Shown in pieces: positions 20,691 to 32,477 of a DNA stretch of 64,000 nucleotides. Numbering within the stretch: the first letter of the stretch is position 1; each line of letters starts with the position of its first letter. The translations under genes and the position numbers were made by a program. Source of the DNA: Siphonodentalium dalli (lineage: Eukaryota > Mollusca > Scaphopoda > Gadilida > Siphonodentaliidae); assembly GCA_032622095.1 (NCBI GenBank), contig CP136064.1, positions 277,663,614 through 277,727,613 of the forward strand, given 5' to 3'. The notes below the pieces were generated by a model. The model had not been told where the DNA came from. It searched no databases and worked only from the letters and a program-made list of their open reading frames with translations.

Positions 20691-20878
20691 ATGCTCTCTC
20701 GGTCTGTGAGAGCGGAGACGAGGAGTCNNNNNNNNNNNNNNNNNNNNNNNNNNNNNNNNNNNNNNNNNNNNNNNNNNNNNNNNNNNNNNNNNNNNNNNNN
20801 NNNNNNNNNNNNNNNNNNNNNNNNNNNACAGGAGGATATAAAGAGAGTATGTCTCGACATAGACAAAGTTCGAAAATG
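20691..20878 (+). CDS. BCL7: BCL7 exon 1, interrupted by a 100-N gap
   Basis: ATG at 20691 has A at -3 (ATACA/ATG). Before the gap it reads MLSRSVRAETRS; after it QEDIKRVCLDIDKVRKW, with donor AAATG/GTAATA at 20878/20879. Compared with the BCL7 family (R-S-R-A-K/Q-x-D) only two residues seem missing, so the real gap is predicted to be about 4 bases, provided no intron hides in it. Four bases and 100 bases give the same frame. The split Trp codon (TG/G) is completed by exon 2. Confidence 0.92.
20728..20827. other. Assembly gap, exactly 100 N
   Basis: Round-number placeholder inside BCL7 exon 1. Protein homology suggests that almost nothing is missing in the coding sequence. A long perfect palindrome lies 112 bases downstream and may have hampered assembly. 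Confidence 0.97.
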
Positions 20879-20939
20879 GTAATAATTGTGGACTGTACAG
20901 ACAAAACAAATTCATCTTTTGAAATGTTCTTTGTCACTG

Positions 20940-21064
20940 CACAGGCTTTGGTAGTTTTATATACCTTTTTCATGAAAATTTTATCCTATCTTACTAATAA
21001 AGAGTATTAGTAAGATAGGATAAAATTTTCATGAAAAAGGTATATAAAACTACCAAAGCCTGTG
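20940..21064. mobile_element. 125-bp perfect palindrome (60-bp arms) with 7-bp flanking duplication
   Basis: Arms begin CACAGGCTTTGG and end CCAAAGCCTGTG with a 5-base loop (AAGAG). GTCACTG occurs directly on both sides (20933-20939 and 21065-21071), as expected of a target duplication. The arms are identical over 60 bases. A fold-back MITE is the simplest reading; an assembly fold-back is the alternative, given the gap 112 bases away, but the flanking duplication argues for transposition. Confidence 0.7.
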
Positions 21065-21638
21065 GTCACTGTCACTGTCAGTCACTCAGTGATTCCGTCA
21101 CAACAACAACAGTTTCAGTGATGAGTGACACTAGCAATAGGCAACGATTTTTTTCAAAACCCTTTTCCATATATTCAGATGCAGTTACAGCAGCTTTAGG
21201 GTGTTAGGAATATGAAACAAAGTCAGTAGTAATGGCAGTGTTTGAAAAAAATGACGTTTTTTTCAAATAATTGGACTGGGGTCAGGGGGGTCGACAATTC
21301 GCAGTTTTTGAGGAATGGCAAAATTCTGACAACACAGCATAACGGCAAAGTTTTCGAATTCTTATGGGAAACCTATATGTTGTTCTCATCGGGAACGATC
21401 AATCTACATAATCAATGCAGAAATAGGAACTTTTCCTTCATAAAAATAGAAAATTTTGATCAAAATCCAAGTATACCCCCATCAAAAAGATGAATTTTTT
21501 TCTTATTTTTTTCAAGTATGTTGACAATATACTATAAAAACTTTTGGTATTTCTGTGTGTTATTTCTATTATCAGACACTATTGAATACATTTTGATAAA
21601 AAAATTGAGACTTTTGTGTCAAATACGTGCAAGGTGGA

Positions 21639-22460
21639 CTTTCTTCCCTGGTGAAGATCCCCCGATGATTCCCGAGGCCATTCGGTATGTTTCGGAAATA
21701 CACAATAATAAAAAAAATTGCCGCTGCAGTTTTGAAATTGTTTTAACATTTCCTCGACACGTGTTTCACATTAAAGGAGATTGCACAGTACAATACATTA
21801 ATAACTATAATCCTCAATCCGATCAACCATCACAGAGAAAACGGAGTAATAGAGACTGATAGTGATAGTGATTGAAATTGAAATTCGCAATGTGGGCGCT
21901 TCAAAACAACATTTATGAATGAACTGTGACGTCACATGGAATCGCGTGCAAACATTCCAACTTATATTCATGCGCACTATAACAAAATATTTCCTAGTTT
22001 GTATCATTATTTGAATGCCCCCCATGGTAGATAATACGATAAAACATTTCAGAAAGTAACTACTATATATGTTGAGTATTTTAGTATATAAAAAACACAG
22101 GTGTTGGAGATTTTGTCCATACAAATTCAATTTTTGTTAGACATAAGTATGCGCGTGCCGTTGCAGGTTATGATAATTTAGCAAAATGAAATCGAGTTAA
22201 TCGTGTGATACAAACAAACTTGCAGGTTGGGACAATTTACTCAAGAAAACTAATCCAATAATTTTGGCTTTAAAAAAAACCTCTTACATTACAATGACAT
22301 GGATTCGGTCACACGAATGGTAGATAACGTGTTATATGCACAGTGTGCTTGTACCAAGAATCTCCGTCGCAGTTTCGGTAGTGATGTTCGGGAATCTTCG
22401 GGGGATCTTCACACCGAGTGATGATCGGGAATCTTCGGGGGATCTTCACCAGGGAAGAAA
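21639..22460. repeat. Pair of 40-bp inverted repeats
   Basis: CTTTCTTCCCTGGTGAAGAT at 21639 is mirrored by ATCTTCACCAGGGAAGAAAG at 22441-22460, with similarity continuing into CCCCCGAWGATTCCCGA. In addition GGGAATCTTCGGGGGATCTT is present twice in tandem at 22389-22445. No duplication at the outer ends was found. Confidence 0.55.
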
Positions 22461-23022
22461 GACCAAAATGCCAAATACGTGGAAATATTTCTTGATAACC
22501 AAACTATTATACCCCCTACCAAAATTTTTAAAAATCTATTTTTTTTCAACATTATGGAGCTATTCACGCAAAATACTACCTAACCTGCAGCAAAACTGTA
22601 TATAGGTTTCATTGTCAGCCATTGGTGTATCGATATGAGAGCTGATATTTTATTTTTTTTCAATTAATTCTTAGAAAATGGACAAAATATGAGTGTCAAC
22701 CTTCACAAAGTTCATGAGCCAAACTATTTTCAAGCGTATGACATAACTATATCTCAATTAATGTTGGAGGCATTGTTTAATGTAAACATTGCAACATGAT
22801 AAAGTATGGTTTGAAATAACTGGTTAAGTGGATAAACAAACCAGTACCCACCCGTTCGCAACAAAATATCATGTTATGGGCATTATGAGGCCATTATGAT
22901 ACGATTAATGATACTTTATGATGGCATGGTGGTAAAATATGCCCAATAAGCTATTCTAACCACTCATTCGTACAGATCGACTAGTATCAGCACAAAATAT
23001 TATTTTGCGCCATCATTCAAAC

Positions 23023-23712
23023 GGAACGGGACTACATGCCCCAAGACAACCCGCCCCTCTGCTATTTTCAGGGCGGGTTGTCCCGATAAATAAGGATGGG
23101 TTGTCCGGAAATTGTTAATAGTGATTATGTTCTTTGATGATATATTATTAAAAATTTTGACCAACAAAACATGTGTTTATTCATTAATTATGTCAAAGCA
23201 TTTTGCTTGTTGTCCAATTAATCCTCTTTACAAATCTCCATATTTCTACATGTATATTGTGTCTGTGTTATATGTTTGATTGGAGGAGAGTATACAAACA
23301 GCCTTTGAATGATGCTGACGGAACTGGGTATATTATCTCTTGAGTGTGGGTTATCTTCATTCTGCAAGCATGTTTCCTTGCATTCACTGCGATTTGGAGG
23401 TGCGAGAAGAAAGAAGAGACCAGCACAATGCACTGGCAGACATCCAGCAGCAGCCCCAAATTAATCATTGTTCGTTTGTTAAACTTATTAAATTTTGTTT
23501 TTAATCTTCGTTCACGTTCATATTAGCCTATATACTTCATTCCGTTTTTTGTTGTCCATGTTGTTACATCAAATAAAAACCTATAAAGAACAACCTGGCA
23601 TGTTTCTTTAAACAAATATCTCATAATCCCGTCATACGTCCTAATTAGCCACTAATTACCGCTAAGTGATTTTAGGGGGCGGGTTGTCTCAGGGGCGGGT
23701 AGTCACGGCCCC
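23023..23712. mobile_element. 690-bp hAT-like non-autonomous element with 8-bp target duplication
   Basis: ATTCAAAC lies directly on both sides (23015-23022, 23713-23720). The ends are GC-rich imperfect inverted repeats of about 36 bp: left with GACAACCCGCCCC, right with GGGGCGGGTTGTC and a second GGGGCGGGTAGTC. Interior AT-rich without transposase. The 8-bp duplication points to the hAT group. Confidence 0.85.
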
Positions 23713-23808
23713 ATTCAAACATGTGTCCAAGATGTTTTGCTTCAACCCGAATAAAAGTCAACTTGGGGTATGAATCCTGCGTACGGCTTCAAAACACCCT
23801 GAATCCCG

Positions 23809-23841
<33 letters not shown>
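23809..23841. repeat. Poly-G run of about 33 bases
   Basis: A single uninterrupted G homopolymer; its true length in the genome is uncertain, as such runs are error-prone. Confidence 0.8.
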
Positions 23842-23842
<1 letters not shown>

Positions 23843-24767
23843 GATACCTTCATGTATTACACCACATGTATCGTATGTCATACATGTAGGCCTAATTGTT
23901 GACTTGTTAGTTACAAATTTCAAGTTAAAATATCATTAATTATGGCATAATACATAATAAAGTGGCTTAGATAAATCAGATCTTCCCAATCAACCAATTT
24001 CATTCAATAAAGACAAAATGGTCAGCAGAATACATTACTATTCACTTCAATCAAATACATTTGTTTACGTACAATCATTAATATGTTCACGGGGGCCGCC
24101 ATGTTTTAATCATGTGACTGCATTAGCTGGTAATACTACTAGTAATAGAGTGATCTTCCCTGGCAATTAAAAAACATATTTTCCCAGGACCACCGCGACG
24201 ATCGAAATACGGCTTTTTATTGCTAACTTTTTACTTTTTAACTTACCAGTGAGCAATGAAGCGTAATCGATAGCAATCGAGGTGGTCAGAAACTTTCAAA
24301 TTCGGAGTATTTTGGCGATTTCAACAAAAATATTTTCACAAATATTTTCGCGGCTTTTTAGTTTGGTAAACAAAGGATATTCTATCCGCTGCCGAATTGT
24401 GCTATTTTTATTGGAAAAGGACACGTAATTGCTTAAAATAGCGGTGTTTACCATTACCTTCAGTCACGAGACTCTGGAGATTTTCTGTGATGTCATCATT
24501 TACCGACTTCCGGAAATACGCGAGTTATCGTTCTTCTTCGGGGTTGCCCATTGCTAGTGACACTGAGAGACTGACAGTGACATAGTCATGTGACAATAAA
24601 CATTTCAAAAGATGCCTTGCCATGTTTATTTGATTAATCGACTAACCTTCGACTGGGTATGGTAGTGGACTGTTAATGTTATTTACTTTCGTCGACAAAT
24701 TGCACGAGGGGGGGGGGGGGGGGAAGTAGGTATGGTCGTGTATGTAAGCAGGACTCTGCACCGATGC

Positions 24768-26004
24768 TAGGGCTGGGCGATATTGACCCCAAAAAATATT
24801 GCGATATTATGGCGACAACATCGCGATACACGATATTATCGCGATATTATTTTGGTATATTACAATTGGTAAGTACAATGTACAATATATGCAATATTTC
24901 ATAAATAAAGTTTGCACAATACCTGTACATCCCTACGTTTTATTTACGATTTGTGGGTCATGAGAGGTCGAGTAAATGTGTATTGAACAATTATCAGTAA
25001 CATCACAGTATACATGTATATAATGACCACTCGTCAGCAACAATTGACAGTTTGCCGACGGAGAAATAATAACTTTGAAACAAAGGGATATAATCATATA
25101 ACACGGCCCACGTGCGTTTTTGCATACATTTTTTAGAGTTATATCCCTTTGACCATAGCGCTCAACACCATGCACACATTAAGCACCGCATTCGGTTTCA
25201 AATTGCCATTTTATTAATTCGTGAGGAATTGGTTGTTTGTGAGACTATATTTATCAGTGGTAATTGGTAGTTGGTAGCACCGTGGGACTTCAATGTGACA
25301 ATGTCCATATACGGCAGCCCTGGGAATTAGCGTCGACAATGCCACAATGGGCAGTGCCGAGGCAAAAGCCGACGTGAACATTTGAAATGAATTTGCAGCG
25401 GCATTTTTTTAGCTGAGGAAAATAAATAGAGACAATCATGTTCAATTAGTTTGTGAATTTGACATTTGTTGAAGCGATAGCAATGCCATGATCTGTACGG
25501 CACATGTCCACAAAATCATTTTACTCGCAATTTGCACGCATTGAGACGATCAGCTAGACTAAGTGTGGTCAATATAAAATCTGACATCGTAATCCGTCTC
25601 CAAGCAACCGGTTACGGTTGATAGAGCAAGCTGCACCAACTTGAAAGGAGGTCATTGTGCCAGTCGCATGCGCGCGACATACCAATCTCACAGTGTAGCC
25701 AACTGATGCTACTAGTATCTCTTTGATGTGTCCGACGAAGCATATCCAACTTGACAAGCACGTGCTCCGATGTTTTAAAACGTTTTCGACTGCGTATTTC
25801 CGGGAAGTTTCAAACTTCAAGTTTGGGACTATTATACTTACTCTAACTTCGCTGTTTGTTGGGACCATATGATGGGTTTCAACCTACATGGAGAATATTA
25901 CAACTTGGGACGGTATTACGATATTTTTATTTCAGACGATATTATTGATGATATCAAAATTAAAACCGGGTATACCCGATATATCGTCATACCGCCCAGC
26001 ACTA
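24768..26004. mobile_element. 1237-bp hAT-like element with 8-bp target duplication
   Basis: ACCGATGC is present on both sides (24760-24767, 26005-26012). The ends are TAGGGCTGGGCGATAT and its imperfect inverse ATACCGCCCAGCACTA, with CGATATT-rich subterminal sequence on both sides. The G-C-TGGGCG start is typical of hAT MITEs. No intact transposase; minus-strand frame at 25569-25868 is not recognisable. Confidence 0.88.
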
Positions 26005-26957
26005 ACCGATGCCATGCCTGGAACTAAGTAACAGTTAATAGTGTATGCAGCACAATTTACCCCCCGACAGCTTGTTTTTTTGACTCGCCACAAATCCACA
26101 ATGCGGCTTTCTTTGCCTTTAATGTCACAGCCGATGTTTGACAGTCATCTTCAAAGAATTCTTTGCGCGACATGTTCTAACAGTCCATGGCTGGCCAGCG
26201 GCTTTCTTTGCTTTTCATGTTGGTGCCGACGCAACTTTTTATTGTCCAGGTTATACATCTATATCTTGAGCAGTAAATGTGACTGACTGCATCTCCGTCA
26301 CCTCCACAAAAGCTAAAATATTTGCCACTGTTCAGTGCAAGTGCACGCCTTTCTCCGCAGTTTCGTCTCTTAGCCAACTTAATGCGAAGCACATGCTCTG
26401 TCGAAATACGTATCGCAGACCTTAAAATCCATCAAATTTTGCGAGAATGAAAACAGGGTTTGTACAAGTAATCATTACTTTTTACAAAAATCAAAATGAG
26501 AATCATGATTCTGATTCTAGTGTTGCCACGACTATGAGTTTTCATAATCGACTAATCAACCGTTATAATCGACGGTTAGTCGATTAATCGTTCATATATG
26601 AAGCCCATATTACACCCAGGTAAACACGTGATAACTGCAAAATTACAATGGCTACTTTACATCTAGACTGAACACAGTTATAAACTGTCAGTCAGCAGGC
26701 TTGTCATTCTGAGGCCCCGCCCGTCATCGGCCACCTAAACACAAATTTGTGCGGCAGGTAAACGTCCTCCTCATCGCTGTTCCTGCGGATGAGAAATTAA
26801 AAAAATATCTGTCCAGTCAATCAATGGTCCCCGTGAACATGCATCACAGTGCCACTGAAAGCGTGTGGAATTGTTGCATACTTTTTGAAAACGGACTATA
26901 GTTAATTTTGAAGAGAATCCCAATGTGTATCTATTGCGTCACCTGACATATATATAT

Positions 26958-28410
26958 ATATAAACTAGAAGGTGATCCGACTTCGTCCGGGCTTTGACCT
27001 TGAATTGACCATTTTGAAGGTCAAGGTCAGGTGGGGTCAAACACCAACACCCCAAAAATGGTGGAAATCGGCCCAGCGGATACCGGGAAATCGGCCCAAC
27101 AGATACCGAGATACCCTATGCATCAAATTTCGTCCGTAAAAATCCACCAGTTTAACCCGATTTGATTTCCACTCAAGTATATAAACGCGCCTCATATACA
27201 CACGCTCATTAATTATCAAGTTTCAACGTAAAGATAAATTACCATCGGTGCCCGAGATATCGCCAAGACGTGTGAAACAGTCAAATGCATCGGCCGGTTA
27301 AGTGTTAACGTGATCTAAAGTTATGACCTCTAACGACGTCATAGAAGTTACGCATTGTTTTTTTCCTGATGGAAGATAGTACCGCTTCTTCTTGATAATT
27401 GAGGCAGATATCTAAAACGGATACATACGCATTATATATCGTTGGAAAGAGGAAACACGAAAGATTCTCACAGTGTCATTATTATGACTGGCATTTTATT
27501 ATTCGCGCTGTTTCGAATCGATTTGTAAGCACCGAACTCAAATGAAAGTCCCGTAACACAGCGTAAAAACAGATTTGACCTCGGCACGTGAAAAGTTGAC
27601 CTCGGATCTGAAAATTAATATGCCTATGCCACTTCCCGACCGATAGTACCCTCACATACGAAGTTTCATCGAAATCGGCTAGGCCGTTTTCGAGTCCATC
27701 GCGATCACACACACAGACACACACACACACAGATCTTCCAAAATATATAATAGACTAGCCGATGAGCCCGACGTTGTCCGGGCGACGTTGTCCGGGCTAT
27801 TCAAAAACCAAATTTCAAGTCGATAGCTCCACCCGTTTCCGAGATCTAGTCTGCGCATGCGCGAAGCTGGTGTCGCACGGGCTCGGCGACCCGATAAAAT
27901 TCGTATCCGGGGCAAGATAGATTCACATACCAAATTTCAAGTCGATAGCTCCACCCGTTTCCGAGATCTCGTCTGCGCATGCGCGAAGCTGGCGTCGCAC
28001 GGGCTCGGCGACCCGATAACATTCGTATCCGGGGCAAGATACATTCACATAGCAAATTTCAAGTCGATAGCTCCACCCGTTTCCGAGATCTCGTCTGCGC
28101 ATGCGCGAAGCTGGCGTCGCACGGGCTCGACGACCCGATAACATTCGTATCCGGGGCAAGATACATTCACATAGCAAATTTCAAGTCGATAGCTCCACCC
28201 GTTCCCGAGATCTCGTCTGCGCATGCGCGAAGCGGGCGCCGCACGGGCTCGCCAATACGACAACGTTCACCGCCTGGTCAAACTACACACACGTACCAAG
28301 TTTCGTCCCGATCGGTCGAGAATCGTAGATTTGTATTAATGACAAACAAACAAACAAACAAACATACATACAGACAGAGGTCTTCAAAATATATATGAGA
28401 TATATATAGC
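26958..28410. repeat. Two modular elements inserted in TA microsatellite
   Basis: Each module starts ACTAG--G-TGA-CC-GAC--CGTCCGGGC-like (26964; 27755) and ends with a CA- or CAAA-rich tract and AG-TCTTC-AAATATATA (27731-27755; 28376-28400). Both sit between TATATA stretches. Similar modules with GTTTCATCGAAATCGG and simple-repeat tails are common 3' ends of invertebrate retroposons; this assignment is inference. Confidence 0.5.
27780..28262. repeat. 122-bp tandem repeat, about four copies
   Basis: Key points GCGAAGCTGG at 27860, 27982, 28104 and a variant at 28226 give a 122-bp period. Copies are more than 95% alike, the last more diverged. It forms the body of the second TA-flanked module. 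Confidence 0.9.
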
Positions 28411-29485
28411 ACTTAATTTGATTTCGCGGGCTTAGGTGTCTGCTGTACTTCTAGTTTTGTTATTCAAAGTACGTGCAGCACGGTTACCACTTTGGAGAAT
28501 GTAATGCATGTAGCACTAATAAGTGATTACACACACCTGTTACTGATAACTGTCCAGTAACTTTGAACATTCCATGTCCCACGAACTTGGGACTTTGTCA
28601 ATAATTGTTTTACAGTATGATATTTGAAAAATGAAATATACTAGTAGATGCAATCCGATGCACGTCGTTCATTTTGGATATAATGATCGCTAATTACCAA
28701 TTCATAGGAACATAAATTCACAGTTAAACATAATTTATAATTATAAACAATGACAAGGCCGTGACACAACATAAAAGCAAAGGATGCCGCTGGTCCGCCA
28801 CTGACTGTGCATGAGAACATGTCAAACACTGAACTCTTTGAAGATCACCAACAAACTTCGGCTGTGACATCAAAGGAAGCTGCATCAGAAGTGGCAAGAG
28901 AACAGGCTGTTGGGTGGTAAATTGTGCTACATACATGTAGTACATACACTGTTAACTTTTACTTCCAGGCATGGTATTTTCCCATGGGCGATTAGTCGAC
29001 GAAAGTAAATAACCGTCGACTACCACACCTGTCGAAGGTTAGTCGATTAATCGAATAATCGTGGCAAGCCTATCTGATTCTCATCAGATTTTAAGACCTG
29101 TATCGATGGCTCGCGGCCATGATTTAATAGCTTTACTTCATGAACTTTTGCACGTTGTGTGTGCAGTTTGCAGATAGATTGGGCTCTTCAGCAATTCTGG
29201 GCAGTATTCAATAGTGAGGGTATGTTTATAATTACATCAGGACCAATGAGAGCATGAGTATACCTTGTTGTACATGTATATATGAAATTAAACACTGAAC
29301 ACTGACAGTTTATAACTGTGTTCAGAATGGATGTAAAGTACCAGGTAGTCATCTTAATTTATCACATGTATGTCTACCTGGATGTAAGTAATATTGGGCG
29401 GATATACATGTATGAATGATTTAATAATCGACTAACCACCGACTATAACGGTCGATTCTGTAAACTCATATTCATGGCAACCCTA

Positions 29486-29866
29486 CCACTGTTGAATTTA
29501 GGTCAATTCCATTTAAAAGTTCCATTGTGGTCAATTTTACAAAATTCAATACTCATGCAGTGATATTGTTTATTTGGAAAAATGAATCCCCAATTTCCAG
29601 AAACTTTTGATATTCTGTGGATTGCTCACTCCAATCTGGAGTTATGACAATTCCCATTGTTACATAATGTTTTCATTGGTAAACTCTTTTTTTCAGTGTA
29701 ATTCTTACCTATGCCACAATATTATCAAATGGTGAGAATGATATAAAATAATATTTGAATTTTAATAAGAGGGACGAATTCTGCAGATACCGGTATGTTA
29801 TTATTTGGAGATTCACTGCTAATGTTTATGGTCAGAAGATTAAGATTAGTTTTTGGCCCAAAATTA
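29486..29866. other. BCL7 intron 1, nothing recognised
   Basis: AT-rich sequence without ORF or clear repeat. Confidence 0.4.
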
Positions 29867-31798
29867 TGTCCCATCAGTCACAAATTATGTTATGAAAGCA
29901 TTGTACATAAAAAATGTTTCATCTTCCCCCAACCAAATCATGTTTTCAGACTTGCCTTAACATGTTTGCACCAACAACAGTTGCCATAATATCTTAGGTT
30001 TTCATGTATTGGCTCATGCAAAAATGTCCCATCAGTCACAAAATACAAAGGATTCCATGATACAGCGAAACCCTGAATTGTTTTAGAAATCACCTACATG
30101 TTATATACATCAAAAACAAACTTTATTTTTCATAATATTGACTGCCTGTATCATATTGAGTACGGTCTTCAGTTTATATGGCCTGTCTGAATTTGTCATA
30201 AAATAATCCTTGTTAAATTGTATAATTCCATTGTGAACAATGACAAAAACCAACACTCTGATAGAGAATAATCAGATTGAATATTCAGTTTAACATTTAA
30301 GTATTGCATATCATGATCAAGTGTTAATTAGTGATGGCCTGGAACAAGAATCATTTGCTACATGTGAAGCTGTCTAACACTGATATGTTACTGTTAAACG
30401 TGGACATTTCTGTTTATTAACAAGTGCATCACTAGGGTGTGGCAAATACACCCTTTAGCCATTTTGAATTGTACTAGTGCAAAATAAAATAATAATTTGA
30501 GCTTACAAAAAATGTCTAATATATTCATAATTTCAATGCCAAAATGCGGTCAAATTCTAAGTCTAAAATGGCCGTAACTCATATAGAAATAATTGGACGG
30601 AACCCATATTCGAACTTGGCTTGTATCTTTAGCTGGGAAATACACATACTGACTTTGGTTCAGATCAAATAATCCTAACTGAAGTTATTGGTAGAAAAAG
30701 GGCCGTAACTCATGTAAAAATAATTGGATGGAACCAATATTCGAACTTGGCCTGTATTTATAGCTGGGAAATTCTAAGTCGAAAAAGGGCCGTAACTCAT
30801 GTAAAAATAATTGGATGGAACCAATATTCGAACTTGGCCTGTATTTATAGCTGGGAAATACACGCACCAACTTTGGTTCAGATAAAATAATCCAAACTAG
30901 AGTTATCGATTGAAAAAAAAAATGTCAATTACAGACGGGTGGGACATACCATACTGATTACATAATAGGACCTTTTTTTCAAAAGGGAATATATAAACAA
31001 TATAAATTCTATCAAACAGCGAAGTCGCAAAGATGGTGAGAATTTCTTCAAATATTTATATATGACTCTTAACTAGCTATGTACCGGCACCAATTTGTCG
31101 CCAATTTTCATCTGTATCAACCGATGCCATCATTGTGTATAGAGGGTTTTTCTTCTATATACCAACATGTACATACTAATCAACATGATCACCTTAAAGT
31201 ATGTTCTTATCTCCAGCCAAACACAAACTGAAAATCCTAGCATATTAGTTCTGAATAAATTATTTTATTATTAGGACTGTTTCAATTCAAATTTCATTGT
31301 GATTGTTGCCAAGATTCAAATCTATGGTGTTTAAAAGTCAGCAATGACTTCCTGTCCAGAATACTGCAACAAAAAATGCAGAAATTGATACGTGTCCCAT
31401 CAGTCACGAAAATAATGTCCCATCAGTCACGCCAAATACCACTCCATGGTTTTGAATGGGCATGGTCATGGAAACATAAACAATATAAGGGGGAAGAAAA
31501 ATGCAATAGTTATATATTGAGTCAATTAGACGACGCGAGTGTAACATTATTTGTTATATGTTGTGCTCCTTTGCTTGAGGGTACTCAAAAGTCATGTCCG
31601 AACAGTGTCCCATCAGTCACACGACGTACAATCAAACTATTTGTCCATTTTATACTTCCTCATTGAAGCAGTACTAAATAGTGTTAGAGAGCGGTTCACA
31701 CTCTTCAAGAAACACATATATAATTATATGAAGCATCACCCAAATTTAAATAACAAGGGGTCCAAAAAGCAGATTTTCTAGCTTGTCCCATCAGTCAC
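29867..31798. repeat. Six dispersed identical copies of TGTCCCATCAGTCAC
   Basis: The 15-mer begins at 29867, 30025, 31393, 31416, 31606 and 31784, always on the + strand, with unrelated sequence between. I see no copy elsewhere in the window. See findings. Confidence 0.9.
30565..30905. repeat. Three tandem copies of a GGCCGTAACTCAT repeat
   Basis: Copies at about 30567, 30700 and 30787 share GGCCGTAACTCAT, ATAATTGGA-GGAACC-ATATTCG, CTTGGC-TGTAT and TAGCTGGGAAA. This type of sequence is a common dispersed repeat in marine invertebrates. Confidence 0.8.
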
Positions 31799-31893
31799 AA
31801 GTGGAATTGACCTTTAGTCAAAAACCTGGGGGTGGGGGTGTATTCGAAAATGCTACCGGTATCTTGTGTGTTCCGTAGACTACCGGGGTACCA

Positions 31894-32371
31894 AGATGCC
31901 CTCGCGAGTGACAATTCAAACACCAAAAACAGCCAAACAACATGTTTACTATTTAAAATGTTCACTCACTTGTCGGGGAGTTAAAATTGAAACCCATGAA
32001 CATGATACGATGTTCACCTGTTCACGGAGGACAGTCGTACAAGACTCAGTGACAGTGTTTAAAGAATCTGTGTAAGTGGCACAAGAAACTTCAACCAACT
32101 TTGAATGATTAAAAACAGAAAACAATTCCCGAACCAATTTGAATCGTCGAAATGTTCTTGGTGTTTAATCTTAGTAACCTGTCATGAACTCTCGGATTAC
32201 CACACGCAGATCTATTTGAATACACCTATAAAAATGAATGATGCTGGTGAAGTCATTGACATCGCCAATGAAAAGCTAACAAAATTTGTGACCAGTCTTC
32301 AAACTTCAGTTAAAAATAATGATTCTGTTTCTTGGGGGATGAATAATTATGATGCTGAACATTGTCAGTAA
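31894..32371 (+). CDS. Possible short gene in BCL7 intron 1, unknown
   Basis: ATG 31894 opens a 59-codon frame (MPSRVTIQTPKTAKQHVYYL...) ending near a donor-like TCTGT/GTAAGT at 32068. A second open stretch (about 32190-32371; KMNDAGEVIDIANEKLTKF, SVSWGMNNYDAEH) follows an acceptor-like CACACGCAG (32209). Joining the two needs a weak donor to keep frame. I recognise no domain. It may be a lineage-specific gene, a retro-copy fragment or chance. Confidence 0.2.
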
Positions 32372-32477
32372 AACCACATGTTTTCTTTGTGTCCACACTA
32401 ATTTAATAGAAGGAGAGGTGTCATGAGTTAAACTTTGGATAGTTGGGTGGAGAATAATTACACCGGGCTAATTACTT

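Larger units (their letters stand above)
20913..24614. mobile_element. 3.7-kb element with inverted ends in BCL7 intron 1
   Basis: CATCTTTTGAAATGTT at 20913 is mirrored by AACATTTCAAAAGATG at 24599-24614. Further inside, TGTCACTGTCAGTC and GACACTAGCAATAGGCAAC on the left match the inverse of GTTGCCCATTGCTAGTGACAC and GACTGACAGTGACA on the right. No transposase is recognised between. It contains a 690-bp hAT-like insertion and, in its left end, a 125-bp palindrome. No clear target duplication. Confidence 0.6.
26518..29072. mobile_element. 2555-bp hAT-like element nested in a relative, 8-bp target duplication
   Basis: TCTGATTC flanks it on both sides (26510-26517, 29073-29080). The ends are TAGTGTTGCCACGA and TCGTGGCAAGCCTA, followed inwards by CGACTAATC/GATTAGTCG-type motifs. 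The interior has been filled by other repeats (26958-28410). No transposase found. Confidence 0.85.
24615..29485. mobile_element. Outer hAT-like element, split by two later insertions
   Basis: The left end (24615 on, CCTTGCCATG then GATTAATCGACTAACC) and right end (to 29485, CATGGCAACCCTA) belong to the family of the inner element at 26518-29072. The left end matches, inverted, the right end of the inner element (28735-29072). The right end (29290-29485) matches, inverted, the inner left end (26518-26705). So the outer and inner copies lie in opposite orientation. No target duplication is preserved for the outer copy. The hAT-like element at 24768-26004 interrupts its left arm. Confidence 0.65.

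Noticed and set aside
26521-26705. Possible LTR of a retrotransposon paired with 29290-29485
   Set aside because: The two copies are inverted, not direct, and the pair fits nested hAT-like ends with an 8-bp target duplication.
28641-28945. Minus-strand open frames in the hAT-like ends (also 26041-26392)
   Set aside because: They mirror each other because the DNA is an inverted terminal repeat; no transposase motif.
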